Shown: positions 1 through 8,240 of the stretch, one piece after another
Layout of the letters: every line of letters starts with the position of its first letter
Position numbering within the stretch: position 1 is the stretch's first letter
Origin: Microcoleus sp. FACHB-831
GTDB taxonomy: Bacteria > Cyanobacteriota > Cyanobacteriia > Cyanobacteriales > FACHB-T130
NCBI RefSeq assembly: GCF_014695585.1
Contig: NZ_JACJON010000030.1
Location: 1 to 64,000 of the forward strand
Length of the DNA stretch: 64,000 nucleotides
Direction of reading: 5' to 3'
Translations under genes and position numbers: made by a program
The notes under the pieces: model-generated
Databases searched by the model: none
Seen by the model: the letters and a program-made list of their open reading frames with translations, nothing else
What the model was told of the DNA's origin: nothing

Positions 1-1726
1 TAAAAGTTAACAGGTTTTCCTGATACAGAGTTTTCAAAAATTGGTTTACAAAAAAGGGGTTTCCCTGGGTTTTACGCACTACCAGTTCTGCCAATGGTTT
101 TACTGTGCTACTGTCGCTATGTAATGTCTCGGCAATTAGGTGGGTAATATGCTTAAGTTCCAACGGGACTAAGGTGATATCGTTGATAATGGCTCCTTGA
201 TTGCGGAGCGCGTTAAAGGTCATTACCAGTGGATGTGTGGGGTCAACTTCGTTATCTCGATACGCCCCAATCATAAATAAATAGCGCATATCCTCATCCG
301 TCATCATTACCTCTATCAACTTGAGGGTGGCAGAGTCAGCCCATTGCAAATCATCCAGGAAGATTACTAACGGATGCTCTGCTTGACAAAACACTCGGAT
401 GAAGTTTTGAAATACTAAATTAAAGCGGTTTTGAGACTCGGCTGGCCCTAGCTCTTGAACGGCAGGCTGAGACCCAATAATCAGTTCTACTTCGGGGACT
501 ACATCAATAATTATTTGCCCATTAAAGCCTAAAGCGCGTCGGAGTTTTTCTTTCCAGCTGTTGAGTTGAGCCTCACTTTCGGTTAAGAGCTGCCGGACTA
601 ATGATTGGAAGGTGCTAACTATAGCTGAGTAAGGAATATTTCGCTGAAATTGGTCAAATTTACCTGCTATAAAATAGCCCCTCTTCCAGGTAATTGGTTT
701 ATAAATTTCCTGTACTAGGGCTGATTTACCAATCCCGGAATAACCCGATACTAACATCATCTCTGTTGTGCCTTGGCTGATTCGCTCAAAGGCTGTTAGC
801 AAAGTTTCAACTTCTAGAGATCTGCCATATAATTTTTGCGGAATCTGAAATTTATCGGAAATATCTTGATGGCCAATAGAGAAGGATGAAATTTGACCAT
901 TCGTCTGTAATTGGGTCAAGCATGCTTCTAAATCTGCTTTAATTCCCCATGCGCTTTGATATCTCTCTTCAGCTGTTTTTGCTAACAACTTCATAACAAT
1001 TGCTGAAATAGGGTTGGGAATTTCACTATTAATAGCATGGGGTGAAGCTGGCTGTTTAGCGATATGGCAATGCACCAACTCCATTGCATCTGTGGTATCA
1101 AATGGCAATTGGTGAGTGAGCAGTTCATAAAGGGTGGCACCAAGCGAGTAAAAATCAGTGCGGTAATCCATCGCGCGGTTCATTCTACCTGTCTGTTCGG
1201 GAGACATATAGGCCAGTGTGCCTTCTAAGACGTTCGGATTTTTAATGGTAGGATTTTCACGGGATAAGACTGTGGAAATCCCAAAGTCTATGATTTTTAT
1301 CTGGGCAGTTTTTGGGTTAAGAACAATATTTGAGGGGTTAATATCCTTGTGGATGATATTTCGACGGTGAATTTCACCCAAACTTTTAGTAAGCGAAATT
1401 GCAATGTTTAAAACTTCTTCTAAAATAAAATTTTTATTGTTTTTTAATATACTTAAAGATTCTCCGCCAAAATCCTCCAAAATCATTACTAGACTGGTAT
1501 GGTATTTTTCCAAAGTGTATATTTTAACAACGCCATCCAAATTTAGATTGTGGGTAATTTCATATTCCTGCTTATATCTAATGAGGGATGCTGCGGTGGG
1601 ATAGTCTTGCTTTAGCATTTTGAGAATAACGGGTTGGTTATTCGCTTCTCGAACCCCGCGATAGACTAACGAATTGGCGCTTTCATAGATTTGGGTGAAA
1701 ATTTTGTAGCCAGTCAAAGTAATCAT
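1..1726 (-). CDS. Serine/threonine protein kinase with AAA ATPase domain (5' part)
   Basis: The reading frame is open from ATG at 1726 to the window edge, so only about 575 N-terminal residues are present. Residues 1 to about 270 form a Ser/Thr kinase domain: the catalytic loop reads HKDINPSN (HKD instead of HRD), followed by DFG and a GTLAYMSPEQ activation segment. A P-loop, GYSGIGKS, near residue 328 starts an AAA_16-type ATPase with a Walker B-like FLDDLQWAD. This order matches cyanobacterial multi-sensor signal-transduction kinases, which continue with GAF, PAS and histidine-kinase domains; that part is not visible here. It is probably a cytoplasmic signalling protein. The gene is monocistronic as far as can be seen and its input signal is unknown. 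Confidence 0.88.
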   Translation of the reverse strand, partial: MITLTGYKIFTQIYESANSLVYRGVREANNQPVILKMLKQDYPTAASLIRYKQEYEITHNLNLDGVVKIYTLEKYHTSLVMILEDFGGESLSILKNNKNFILEEVLNIAISLTKSLGEIHRRNIIHKDINPSNIVLNPKTAQIKIIDFGISTVLSRENPTIKNPNVLEGTLAYMSPEQTGRMNRAMDYRTDFYSLGATLYELLTHQLPFDTTDAMELVHCHIAKQPASPHAINSEIPNPISAIVMKLLAKTAEERYQSAWGIKADLEACLTQLQTNGQISSFSIGHQDISDKFQIPQKLYGRSLEVETLLTAFERISQGTTEMMLVSGYSGIGKSALVQEIYKPITWKRGYFIAGKFDQFQRNIPYSAIVSTFQSLVRQLLTESEAQLNSWKEKLRRALGFNGQIIIDVVPEVELIIGSQPAVQELGPAESQNRFNLVFQNFIRVFCQAEHPLVIFLDDLQWADSATLKLIEVMMTDEDMRYLFMIGAYRDNEVDPTHPLVMTFNALRNQGAIINDITLVPLELKHITHLIAETLHSDSSTVKPLAELVVRKTQGNPFFVNQFLKTLYQENLLTF

Positions 1727-2353
1727 TGTTAGAGCCTTTAAGAGTACGTGTATGTAGGATTTTGGCAAGAGAAATTAGGTTGTGAGTACAACCCTACCCT
1801 CGCTTTTTAAGGATGGAGCGATCGCGCAACCTATGCGGCAGCTCATTTGCTCCTTACACGGAAGTATTGAAATTGCCCCTTGCTAGGCTATTAATTATGC
1901 AGGCTGAAGAAGAGAAGTCGCTAGAACTGATTAGCTTCTATATTGAGAATGCCCACAATATCAAAAAAATCTTTAATGTTATATAAATCTCAATAATAAG
2001 CTACACAAATCTTTATTATTGGAGGTTGCTTGCTCTAGCTAGCACAGCACCGTCAATTCAGTGCTTGGATTGTGGTTTTAGTTTGGGTTTATTGCAAAAA
2101 ACGCGATCGCCCAACTAGAAGCGCTGTAGTTCTGCCTGGTAAGTAAATACGTTTTTTACTAGATGTTTACTAATAGTTATGTGAATTTTTATCTAGTTAC
2201 CAAGTAAATAAACACTACCTCTATGGCAACCAAATAGTATGGATTCGTAATCTGGGCACAAGGAATTACTCTAAGCATCCTAAAACGGCAATAAACCCAC
2301 AAATTTGGCATAAAAATACGCAAATACTATGGGTGTAGCGGCATTTAGCTACT
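1727..2353. other. AT-rich intergenic region
   Basis: No convincing gene is present between the kinase start and the ribosomal-protein terminator. A 29-codon ATG reading frame at 1897-1986 (+) has no clear ribosome binding site and is not supported. Direct repeats of AAGTAAATA occur near 2140 and 2202. The kinase promoter should lie in the first part of this stretch. Confidence 0.5.
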
Positions 2354-2378
2354 AAAAAAGGAGCCTTTACTAGGCTCC
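2354..2378 (-). terminator. Rho-independent terminator of the rplJ-rplL unit
   Basis: On the minus strand GGAGCC, a 7-nt loop TAGTAAA and GGCTCC are followed by TTTTTT. It lies 34 bp past the rplL stop. Confidence 0.85.
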
Positions 2379-2411
2379 CCTTCAAAAACTCAGGATGAAA
2401 TTTAGCAGACG

Positions 2412-2807
2412 TTACTTGATGCTGACCTTAGCGCCAGACTCTTCTAGCTGCTTCTTAGCATCTTCAGCGGCATCCTTAGCAACGGCTTCCTTAACTGGCT
2501 TGGGTGTGGATTCCACCAAGTCTTTTGCTTCTTTCAGACCTAAACCAGTCAGCGTCCGCACAACCTTCAGAACGGCAATCTTCTTATCAGCTGGGACTTC
2601 TTCGAGAATCACGTTAAACTCGGTTTGCTCTTCTACTGGTTCCGCAGCAGCAGCAGCACCACCAGCACCAGGCATCATCATCATGCCGCCAACGGGTGCA
2701 GCTGCACTCACGCCGAAGGTTGTTTCAATCTGCTTAACTAGGTCAGCAGCTTCCAGAAGAGTCAGAGATTTCAGTTGTTCGAGAATTTGGTCAGTTGTAG
2801 CAGACAT
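2412..2807 (-). CDS. rplL: 50S ribosomal protein L7/L12
   Basis: L7/L12 forms the mobile stalk of the large ribosomal subunit and recruits translation factors. The 131-residue protein has the N-terminal dimerisation domain ([20 protein letters not shown]), an Ala/Gly/Met-rich hinge near residues 35-58, and the factor-binding C-terminal domain with [12 protein letters not shown]. The length is normal for the family. It is the last gene of the cluster, 156 bp after rplJ and just before a strong terminator. The ATG at 2807 has a TGGAG ribosome binding site. Confidence 0.97.
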   Translation of the reverse strand: MSATTDQILEQLKSLTLLEAADLVKQIETTFGVSAAAPVGGMMMMPGAGGAAAAAEPVEEQTEFNVILEEVPADKKIAVLKVVRTLTGLGLKEAKDLVESTPKPVKEAVAKDAAEDAKKQLEESGAKVSIK

Positions 2808-2963
2808 GGATAAACTCCAGTAAGATTAATTTTTTTGGTCGTCGGGAAAGGCAAAAGCAAAAAGGCAAAAGTAACTTTTTACTTTAGATCCTTGGCTTCG
2901 GCTGGAAAGCTTTGAGCTTTTTACTTCTAACCCCCAGCCTTTAAGCAGCGAGGCGCACAAACG

Positions 2964-3512
2964 CTATTCCGCTGCGGGCGGCGCATTGCCGTCTTCCTTC
3001 TCGGATACGGCTTTGAGGCTTCTACCCAGCGAAGCGGGAACTTCGTTGATAGCGACGGCAATCTTGGTTGCCACCCCATTGATAGCCCCAGCAATTTGCG
3101 CCATGAGTTGCTCTTTCGAGGGCAAGTCTCCAAGCGCTTTAATGTCTGCTTCGGTAAGAGCGCGACCTTCCATAACGCCGCCGCGAAGTTCTGTCTTCTT
3201 GGTAGCTTTTTGGAAGTCTTGGTAAGCCTTGATAGCACTACCAAAATCTTCTTTAACCAGCAGAAACGCAGAAGAACCATTGAGGAATTCGCTCATCGGT
3301 TGCCAGTTATCGCTACCGACGATTGCTTTTTCCATAAACGTGTTCTTCGTCACCTTGCAAACGGTGCCGCTAGGACGCAGCCGCCGCCGCAAATCCATAA
3401 TCTCAGCTACGGATAATCCCTGGTAGTTGATGACAATTGCTAGCTGGGATTGACTCAAGGTTTCCTTGAGGTCAGCAACAATCTCTTGTTTGTTTTCTAG
3501 CGTTCTACCCAT
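2964..3512 (-). CDS. rplJ: 50S ribosomal protein L10
   Basis: L10 anchors the L7/L12 dimers to 23S rRNA. The 182-residue protein starts at an ATG preceded by a strong AGGAGGTG. The N-terminal region (ENKQEIVADLKETL, INYQGLSVAEIMDLRRRL) is typical and the C-terminal helix binds L7/L12. The gene follows a leader with the conserved L10-binding fold and a terminator, so expression is probably autoregulated by free L10 or the L10-L12 complex. Confidence 0.97.
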   Translation of the reverse strand: MGRTLENKQEIVADLKETLSQSQLAIVINYQGLSVAEIMDLRRRLRPSGTVCKVTKNTFMEKAIVGSDNWQPMSEFLNGSSAFLLVKEDFGSAIKAYQDFQKATKKTELRGGVMEGRALTEADIKALGDLPSKEQLMAQIAGAINGVATKIAVAINEVPASLGRSLKAVSEKEDGNAPPAAE

Positions 3513-3581
3513 CTGGTTTTCACCTCCTTGAATGTATCAAAATCTCAAATTTGCGTACTCTTTCGCCGACAAAGCCAGATT

Positions 3582-3725
3582 AAAAAACCCCAGCTATTGA
3601 GCCGGGGTTTGTCAGTCATGCGATTCATGCCACTTCACGAGTAATAACACTGGGAATTTAGGCACTTGGCGCGTCAACCTCGGCAGGAAATTAAGCTATT
3701 AAGCTCCTGCTGTCTCCGGCGAAAG
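3582..3725 (-). promoter_or_regulatory. L10 leader (autoregulatory mRNA element) with terminator
   Basis: Between rplA and rplJ the minus strand carries the L10-leader signature: GGAGACAGCAGG, then an AT-rich loop, then CCTGCCGAGGTT (about 3675-3722). Downstream, at 3582-3610, an 11-bp stem (AAACCCCGGCT / AGCTGGGGTTT, one G-U pair, loop CAAT) ends in TTTTTT, a rho-independent terminator. In other bacteria binding of L10 to this leader lowers expression of rplJ-rplL; the same is inferred here. Confidence 0.82.
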
Positions 3726-3776
3726 CTTATTCAGTTTTGAGTTTTGAGTTTTAAATTGATTCCTCAATTTTTAGTT

Positions 3777-4493
3777 TTAGGCTGCGTCGTTGAGCTTCAT
3801 ATCGCGCAAGAGGTTAATATCCACTTCGATTGACGGCCCCATTGTTGCCGATACATACATCGTGCGCCAGTAGCGACCTTTGGCTCCAGAAGGGCGGTTG
3901 CGGTCAATTGTTTCCTGCAAAGCTTTCAGGTTCACCAACAAATCTTCAGCGTTGAAGGATGCCTTACCAAACAGAACGTGGACGATGCCAGTACGGTCAG
4001 CCCGAAACTCTAGTTTACCAGCTTTGAACTCAGCGATCGCACCTGTTAGATCCATTGTCACCGTCCCACCCTTGGGGTTAGGCATCAAACCACGAGGTCC
4101 TAACAAACGGCCCAATCTTGCTACCTGCGGCATCATATCTGGCGTCGCCAGCAGCAGGTCAAAGTCCATTCTGCCGCCTTGGATTTCGTTAATCAACTCT
4201 TCCGAACCAACTACATCCGCACCAGCACTGCTAGCTTCTTGTACCTTCTCTCCCCTAGCAATTACAGCCACCCGGATGGTCTGACCAGTCCCCTTCGGCA
4301 GCGCTACTGTCGTCCGGAGCTGTTGGTCAGTATACTTTGGATCGATTCCCAACCGGATATGGGCTTCCACTGATTCCGCAAACTTGGCTGTAGCTGTTTC
4401 TTTTAGCAGGTTAATCGCTTCTAACGGCTCGTAGGCTCGCTCTTCAACCTTCTTTTGCAGTTCTTGGACACGACGCGATACTTTTCTGGCCAT
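3777..4493 (-). CDS. rplA: 50S ribosomal protein L1
   Basis: L1 forms the mobile stalk at the tRNA exit site. The protein has 238 residues from MARKVSRR. The frame continues upstream to 4514, but AGGAGAG lies 5 nt before the ATG at 4493 and the family length fits, so the shorter start is chosen. The signature [14 protein letters not shown] is present. It lies downstream of rplK and upstream of the L10 leader. Confidence 0.96.
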   Translation of the reverse strand: MARKVSRRVQELQKKVEERAYEPLEAINLLKETATAKFAESVEAHIRLGIDPKYTDQQLRTTVALPKGTGQTIRVAVIARGEKVQEASSAGADVVGSEELINEIQGGRMDFDLLLATPDMMPQVARLGRLLGPRGLMPNPKGGTVTMDLTGAIAEFKAGKLEFRADRTGIVHVLFGKASFNAEDLLVNLKALQETIDRNRPSGAKGRYWRTMYVSATMGPSIEVDINLLRDMKLNDAA

Positions 4494-4617
4494 TTTTCTC
4501 TCCTGGGGTAACAAACGAGGTCACACCTCTCCCCCTATCAATTTTGGATTTTTGACTTTAGATTTTAGAGAATTCAGAAGCTTTCATTCTGCATCTCTGT
4601 TTGGGAAATATCCTTCC

Positions 4618-5043
4618 CTAATCGCGCACGGTAACGCCCATATTTCGAGCGGTTCCTTCCACAATCTTCATTGCGGCCTCAATATCGTTAGCATTGAGGT
4701 CAGGCAATTTTGTTTGAGCAATTTCCCTCAGCTGAGCCGTGGTAATTGACCCAACTTTCTTTTTGTTGGGTTCGTTAGAACCGCGCTGAATATTTGCTGC
4801 TTTTGTAATCAAAACCGACGCTGGTGGCGTTTTGAGAACAAAGGAAAAACTGCGATCTTCATAGACTGAAATTTCTGCTGGCACCACCATTCCAGCTTGG
4901 TCGGATGTTCTAGCGTTGTACTCTTTGCAAAACGCCATGATATTGACGCCGTGCTGACCTAGCGCCGGACCAACCGGAGGAGCGGGGTTGGCTTTCCCTG
5001 CTGGAAGAGCCAATTTAATAACCGCAACAACTTTTTTTGCCAT
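4618..5043 (-). CDS. rplK: 50S ribosomal protein L11
   Basis: L11 binds the GTPase-associated centre of 23S rRNA. The 141-residue protein has the proline-rich N-terminal domain ([19 protein letters not shown]) and the rRNA-binding C-terminal domain ending in [10 protein letters not shown]. Length and sequence are canonical. It starts 9 bp after the nusG stop, so the two genes are almost certainly co-transcribed. Confidence 0.97.
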   Translation of the reverse strand: MAKKVVAVIKLALPAGKANPAPPVGPALGQHGVNIMAFCKEYNARTSDQAGMVVPAEISVYEDRSFSFVLKTPPASVLITKAANIQRGSNEPNKKKVGSITTAQLREIAQTKLPDLNANDIEAAMKIVEGTARNMGVTVRD

Positions 5044-5052
5044 CTCTACTCT

Positions 5053-5679
5053 TTAGCCCTGTTTCTGAACCTGATTAAATTCCAATTCTACTGGCGTATC
5101 GCGTCCAAAAATTGAAAGTAACGCCTTTAACTTGCTCCGCTCTGGGCTGACTTCAATGACTTCGCCTTCAAAATCTTTAAACGGCCCGGACAGTACCATA
5201 ATTTTGTCCCCGGCAGACACATGGGTCTTGACAACCGGCTCCTGTTCGCGGGTTTGTTTAAAGATGCGTTCGACTTCAGAAAAGCTCAGCGGCAGGGGTT
5301 TTACGTGTCCGCGCCCCCGTCCGTAGCGGCGTTTTTGTTCTGCCCCCACAAAATTAATCACGTTTGGGGTGTTTTTGACAACCTGCCATGCATCGTCATC
5401 CATCAGCATCCGCACTAGCACATAGCCTGGAAAGACTTTTTCTTCCAGTTGCTGTCGAGTGCCATCTTTTCGCATTTTTACGATGGGGGTTTGAGGAATC
5501 TCCACTTGGAGAATTCTGTCACCAACATCCAACGTTTGAATGCGTTGTTCTAGGTTTGTCTTGACCCGCTTTTCGCAACCAGAGGCTACCTGAACTGCAT
5601 ACCAACGCGCATCTGTGGGGTTTTCTGACGTTTCTTCCAACTGTGCTGAATCGTATGGTTCTTCGCTCGCAAAAGTCAT
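5053..5679 (-). CDS. nusG: Transcription termination/antitermination protein NusG
   Basis: NusG binds RNA polymerase and links elongation with termination and translation. The NGN domain begins at ARWYAVQVASGCEKRV and contains VFPGYVLVRM; the KOW motif follows (VSAGDKIMVLSGPFKDFEGEV). The chosen ATG at 5679 overlaps the secE stop as ATGA, which implies translational coupling, and AGGAAAGG lies upstream. The frame continues to 5706, but that start would lie inside secE. The protein has 208 residues. Confidence 0.95.
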   Translation of the reverse strand: MTFASEEPYDSAQLEETSENPTDARWYAVQVASGCEKRVKTNLEQRIQTLDVGDRILQVEIPQTPIVKMRKDGTRQQLEEKVFPGYVLVRMLMDDDAWQVVKNTPNVINFVGAEQKRRYGRGRGHVKPLPLSFSEVERIFKQTREQEPVVKTHVSAGDKIMVLSGPFKDFEGEVIEVSPERSKLKALLSIFGRDTPVELEFNQVQKQG

Positions 5680-5909
5680 AATGGGAACACCTTTCCTGAT
5701 AACCAACTGAAGAAGTTATCCACAAGATAAATTAGTGTTGCAGAGAGCGTTACCATCAAAATTACGGCAGCTGATTCGCTAATCAATTGCTGCCGAGAAG
5801 GCCAAACAACTTTATTGAGTTCTTCTTTGCTTTCCTGAAAAAAGTTTTTCAGATCAAACCCAGCTGTTTTTTCTTTTTCTTGAATCTCAGATGCGTCTTT
5901 TTTGGCCAC
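5676..5909 (-). CDS. secE: Preprotein translocase subunit SecE
   Basis: SecE is the small essential subunit that stabilises SecY in the translocon. A GTG at 5909 with GGGGGAGAG eight nt upstream gives a 77-residue protein starting VAKKDASE; the longer frame to 5948 has no such site. The conserved amphipathic helix (FFQESKEELNKVVWPSRQQL) precedes a single transmembrane segment (AVILMVTLSATLIYLVDNFF), the one-helix form usual in cyanobacteria. Its stop overlaps the nusG start. Confidence 0.93.
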   Translation of the reverse strand: MAKKDASEIQEKEKTAGFDLKNFFQESKEELNKVVWPSRQQLISESAAVILMVTLSATLIYLVDNFFSWLSGKVFPL

Positions 5910-6102
5910 GATAATCTCTCCCCCTTGAATCCTGCCGCAAGCGTCCACCGTGCGACGTTCTTAAATACTCACACAACAAGTCTACCCGAAACTAAGCTGG
6001 TTTATAGGGGCATTGCCCCTTTACCCCCGCCTTACCTCTATTAGCCTGGTTATCCAGTGCCAGAGATACTTTCGGGCAGGATTTATGTTGTTGTGTTGTT
6101 CA

Positions 6103-6175
6103 CGCGCCCTGGAGGACTTGAACCCCCGACATCAGGTTTTGGAGACCTGCGTTCTACCAACTGAACTAAGAGCGC
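6103..6175 (-). tRNA. trnW: tRNA-Trp(CCA)
   Basis: A 73-nt cloverleaf reads 5' GCGCTCT at 6175 and pairs with AGGGCGC at the 3' end, discriminator G. The anticodon arm CAGGT-CTCCAAA-ACCTG gives anticodon CCA. The T arm contains GGTTCAAGTCC. No CCA is encoded. The position just upstream of secE is the widely conserved trnW-secE-nusG arrangement. Confidence 0.96.
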
Positions 6176-6268
6176 ACAGGTTAAATTGAAGTCACAACCT
6201 GAACTTCTCTATTCTTTAGTTTAACGCAAATCGCCGTCAAATGGAAGACCCCACAGGCATAATTGCAA

Positions 6269-6631
6269 TTACAGTTCTCTATCAAAGCGTTGTTTGACTC
6301 TCGTGGCCTTACCAACGCGATCGCGCAGATAATAAAGTTTAGCGCGGCGCACCTTACCGCGTCTCAGTATTTTGATGTTGTCAATTCTGGGAGAATGGAT
6401 CAGGAATACCCGCTCCACGCCTACTCCCTGGAAAATACGTCTCACAGTGATGGTTTCGTTAATCCCACCATTGCGCTTTCCAATGACAGTACCTTCGTAG
6501 GGTTGTACCCTTTCCTTATTTCCTTCTCGAATTTTCACGCCAACCTTTACAGTGTCACCCACATGGATGATGGGGAGGTCGGTTTTCAATTGCTCGCTCT
6601 CAATCGAGCGAATAATCTCCTCAGCTTTCAT
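6269..6631 (-). CDS. rplS: 50S ribosomal protein L19
   Basis: L19 sits at the subunit interface of the ribosome. The 120-residue form begins MKAEEIIRS and has the typical [20 protein letters not shown] and [18 protein letters not shown]. The frame extends to an ATG at 6661, but a TATAAT box overlaps that codon, so the downstream ATG at 6631 is chosen; its ribosome binding site is weak. It is the first gene of the translation cluster, 93 bp before trnW. Confidence 0.93.
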   Translation of the reverse strand: MKAEEIIRSIESEQLKTDLPIIHVGDTVKVGVKIREGNKERVQPYEGTVIGKRNGGINETITVRRIFQGVGVERVFLIHSPRIDNIKILRRGKVRRAKLYYLRDRVGKATRVKQRFDREL

Positions 6632-6659
6632 CGTTTCACAAAAAAACTCACAGCCTCCC

Positions 6660-6688
6660 ATTATAGATCGATAGCGTCTGCCAGTCTA
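6660..6688 (-). promoter_or_regulatory. Predicted sigma70-type promoter of rplS
   Basis: On the minus strand TAGACT and a perfect TATAAT are separated by 17 bp. Transcription would begin about 22 nt before the chosen rplS start, which argues against the upstream ATG at 6661. Confidence 0.65.
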
Positions 6689-6748
6689 TAGGGGAGTGTA
6701 AGTCAAAAGTCCGGAGTCTGGGAGAAGGGGAGAATTAGCGTCAGGCCT

Positions 6749-6775
6749 AGTAAGGTGGGCGATGCCCACCTTACT
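6749..6775. repeat. Perfect 12-bp inverted repeat downstream of pstS
   Basis: AGTAAGGTGGGC, loop GAT, then GCCCACCTTACT form a perfect hairpin. There is no T-run on the minus strand, so it is more like a dispersed cyanobacterial palindrome than a classical terminator, although it could still end the pstS transcript. A related core (GATGCCCACC) occurs near 38370. Confidence 0.6.
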
Positions 6776-6784
6776 CTCGAAGTA

Positions 6785-7927
6785 CTACGGCTTAATAGAA
6801 TCGACAGCAGCTTGGACTTTAGTCACGACTTCTGGGGGTAATGGCACGTATCCCAGCTCAGTGCTGTATTTTTGTCCATCAGTTAAGCCCCACTTGAGGA
6901 CATCCTTTAAAGCTTTTGCCTTAGTAGGATTTTCATAGGTCTTATAGGCCAAAATCCAGGTGTAAGTAACTATTGGGTAAGAGTCGGGTCCTTCTGGGTC
7001 TTCAATGAAAGCTCGCAAATTTTCGGGCAGTTTGACTGCGGCAAGCGTCTTGGCAGCAGACTCGCTAGTAGGCTCAACATACTTACCTGCTTTATTTTCC
7101 AGGGCTGCCATAGTCATATTTTGCTGCTTGGCGTACCCATACTCTACATAGCCGATGCTACCTTCGTTTTGCTTAATCTGAGCAGTAACGCCATCGTTGC
7201 CCTTAGCGCCGATACCACCTGGCCAGTTGACGCTTTTGCCTTGCCCTGGGCCACTTTTCCATGCTGGGCTGATAGTACTCAGGTGTTGGGTAAAGACTGC
7301 CGTAGTGCCGCTACCATCTGAACGGTAGACAGGAGTAATATCCTTGTCTGGCAAAGTTAAGCCTGGGTTTAGCTTAACGATTTGCGGATCGTTCCACTTT
7401 TTTATTTTCCCTAAGAAAATATCGGTGTAAACCCCGCGCGATAGCTTCAGACCTTGTACACCAGGCACGTTGTAGGCAAGGACGATGCTACCAGCTGTCA
7501 TAGGTAATAACACTGCACCTTTAGCTACCTTAGCGATTTCCTCGTCTTTCATGGCGACATCGCTAGCAGCAAAGTCCACCGTTCCCTGAGTGAACTGTTC
7601 CACCCCAGCACCGCTGCCCACTGGTTGATAGCTGACTTGTACGTTAGGGTTTACTTTGTTGTACTCAGCAAACCATCTCTGATACAAAGGAGCAGGAAAA
7701 GTAGCACCTTGGCCTTGCAAGGAGGCACTGGCACCGCTGCCTGCTGCGGTAGTTGTAGCAGGCGTGGTAGGGGCTGTAGCCGCAGGACTACCAGCTCCTG
7801 TGTTATTTGGGGCAGAACTTGCGGTCGGAGTTGGTGGGGTGGATGGCCCACATGAAGCGATACTCATTGAAAGGGCGATCGCGGGGAAAAGCCAATTTTG
7901 TCGCTTTGATGGAATTAGAGAAAACAT
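6785..7927 (-). CDS. pstS: Phosphate ABC transporter substrate-binding lipoprotein PstS
   Basis: PstS captures phosphate in the periplasm for the PstCAB importer. The 380-residue precursor has a lipoprotein signal peptide with lipobox SIASC, then a Thr/Ala/Pro-rich linker to about residue 68. The binding domain starts at LQGQGATFPAPLYQRWF and includes VSYQPVGSGAGVEQF and YRSDGSGTTAVFTQHL, the phosphate-contacting loops of the family. No pstCAB genes are adjacent. The gene sits with phoU and sphS/sphR, so phosphate starvation control is likely; no clear tandem Pho box was found upstream. Confidence 0.93.
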   Translation of the reverse strand: MFSLIPSKRQNWLFPAIALSMSIASCGPSTPPTPTASSAPNNTGAGSPAATAPTTPATTTAAGSGASASLQGQGATFPAPLYQRWFAEYNKVNPNVQVSYQPVGSGAGVEQFTQGTVDFAASDVAMKDEEIAKVAKGAVLLPMTAGSIVLAYNVPGVQGLKLSRGVYTDIFLGKIKKWNDPQIVKLNPGLTLPDKDITPVYRSDGSGTTAVFTQHLSTISPAWKSGPGQGKSVNWPGGIGAKGNDGVTAQIKQNEGSIGYVEYGYAKQQNMTMAALENKAGKYVEPTSESAAKTLAAVKLPENLRAFIEDPEGPDSYPIVTYTWILAYKTYENPTKAKALKDVLKWGLTDGQKYSTELGYVPLPPEVVTKVQAAVDSIKP

Positions 7928-8034
7928 ATTTGTCCTTTAAATCTTCCAAGGCGCAGAATCGCCCATTGTAAGAAATTGTCAAGATTTCAACACCATCGTA
8001 TGTTTGCCTGGTTAGGCAAAAGTAAAGCTTTGGT

Positions 8035-8067
8035 AATGTCAAGGTTATGGTTATTAACCTTGACATT
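8035..8067. repeat. 13-bp perfect inverted repeat upstream of pstS
   Basis: AATGTCAAGGTTA and TAACCTTGACATT are separated by 7 bp, about 110 bp upstream of the pstS start. Each arm contains AAGGTTA/TAACCTT, half-matching the TTAACC-type units of cyanobacterial Pho boxes, but the units are inverted rather than tandem. There is no T-run on either side, so an operator is as likely as a terminator. Confidence 0.55.
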
Positions 8068-8167
8068 GATACGAGCTGTTGTAGGTTTGGAAGGAATCCA
8101 GTTGCACAAACGGCGATTGCAGAGTGGCAAGGCCATGAAAATAAAAATGCTGCCAAAAATGCCAAAG

Positions 8168-8200
8168 GCGAGAGGCAAGATTTTTTTCCTCTTGCCTCGC
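8168..8200 (-). terminator. Likely terminator of the porin transcript
   Basis: On the minus strand GCGAGGCAAGA and TCTTGCCTCTCGC form a stem with one bulge around an A-rich loop. It lies 40 bp after the porin stop. The following T content is weak. Confidence 0.55.
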
Positions 8201-8240
8201 AGCTATAACACCCTTGGGAATTGCCTTTTTTTAGTAGGAA

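Noticed and set aside
1897-1986. 29-codon frame upstream of the kinase
   Set aside because: Too short, no ribosome binding site, no recognised similarity.
2395-2823. 142-codon plus-strand frame over rplL
   Set aside because: It is the antisense shadow of a certain ribosomal protein gene.
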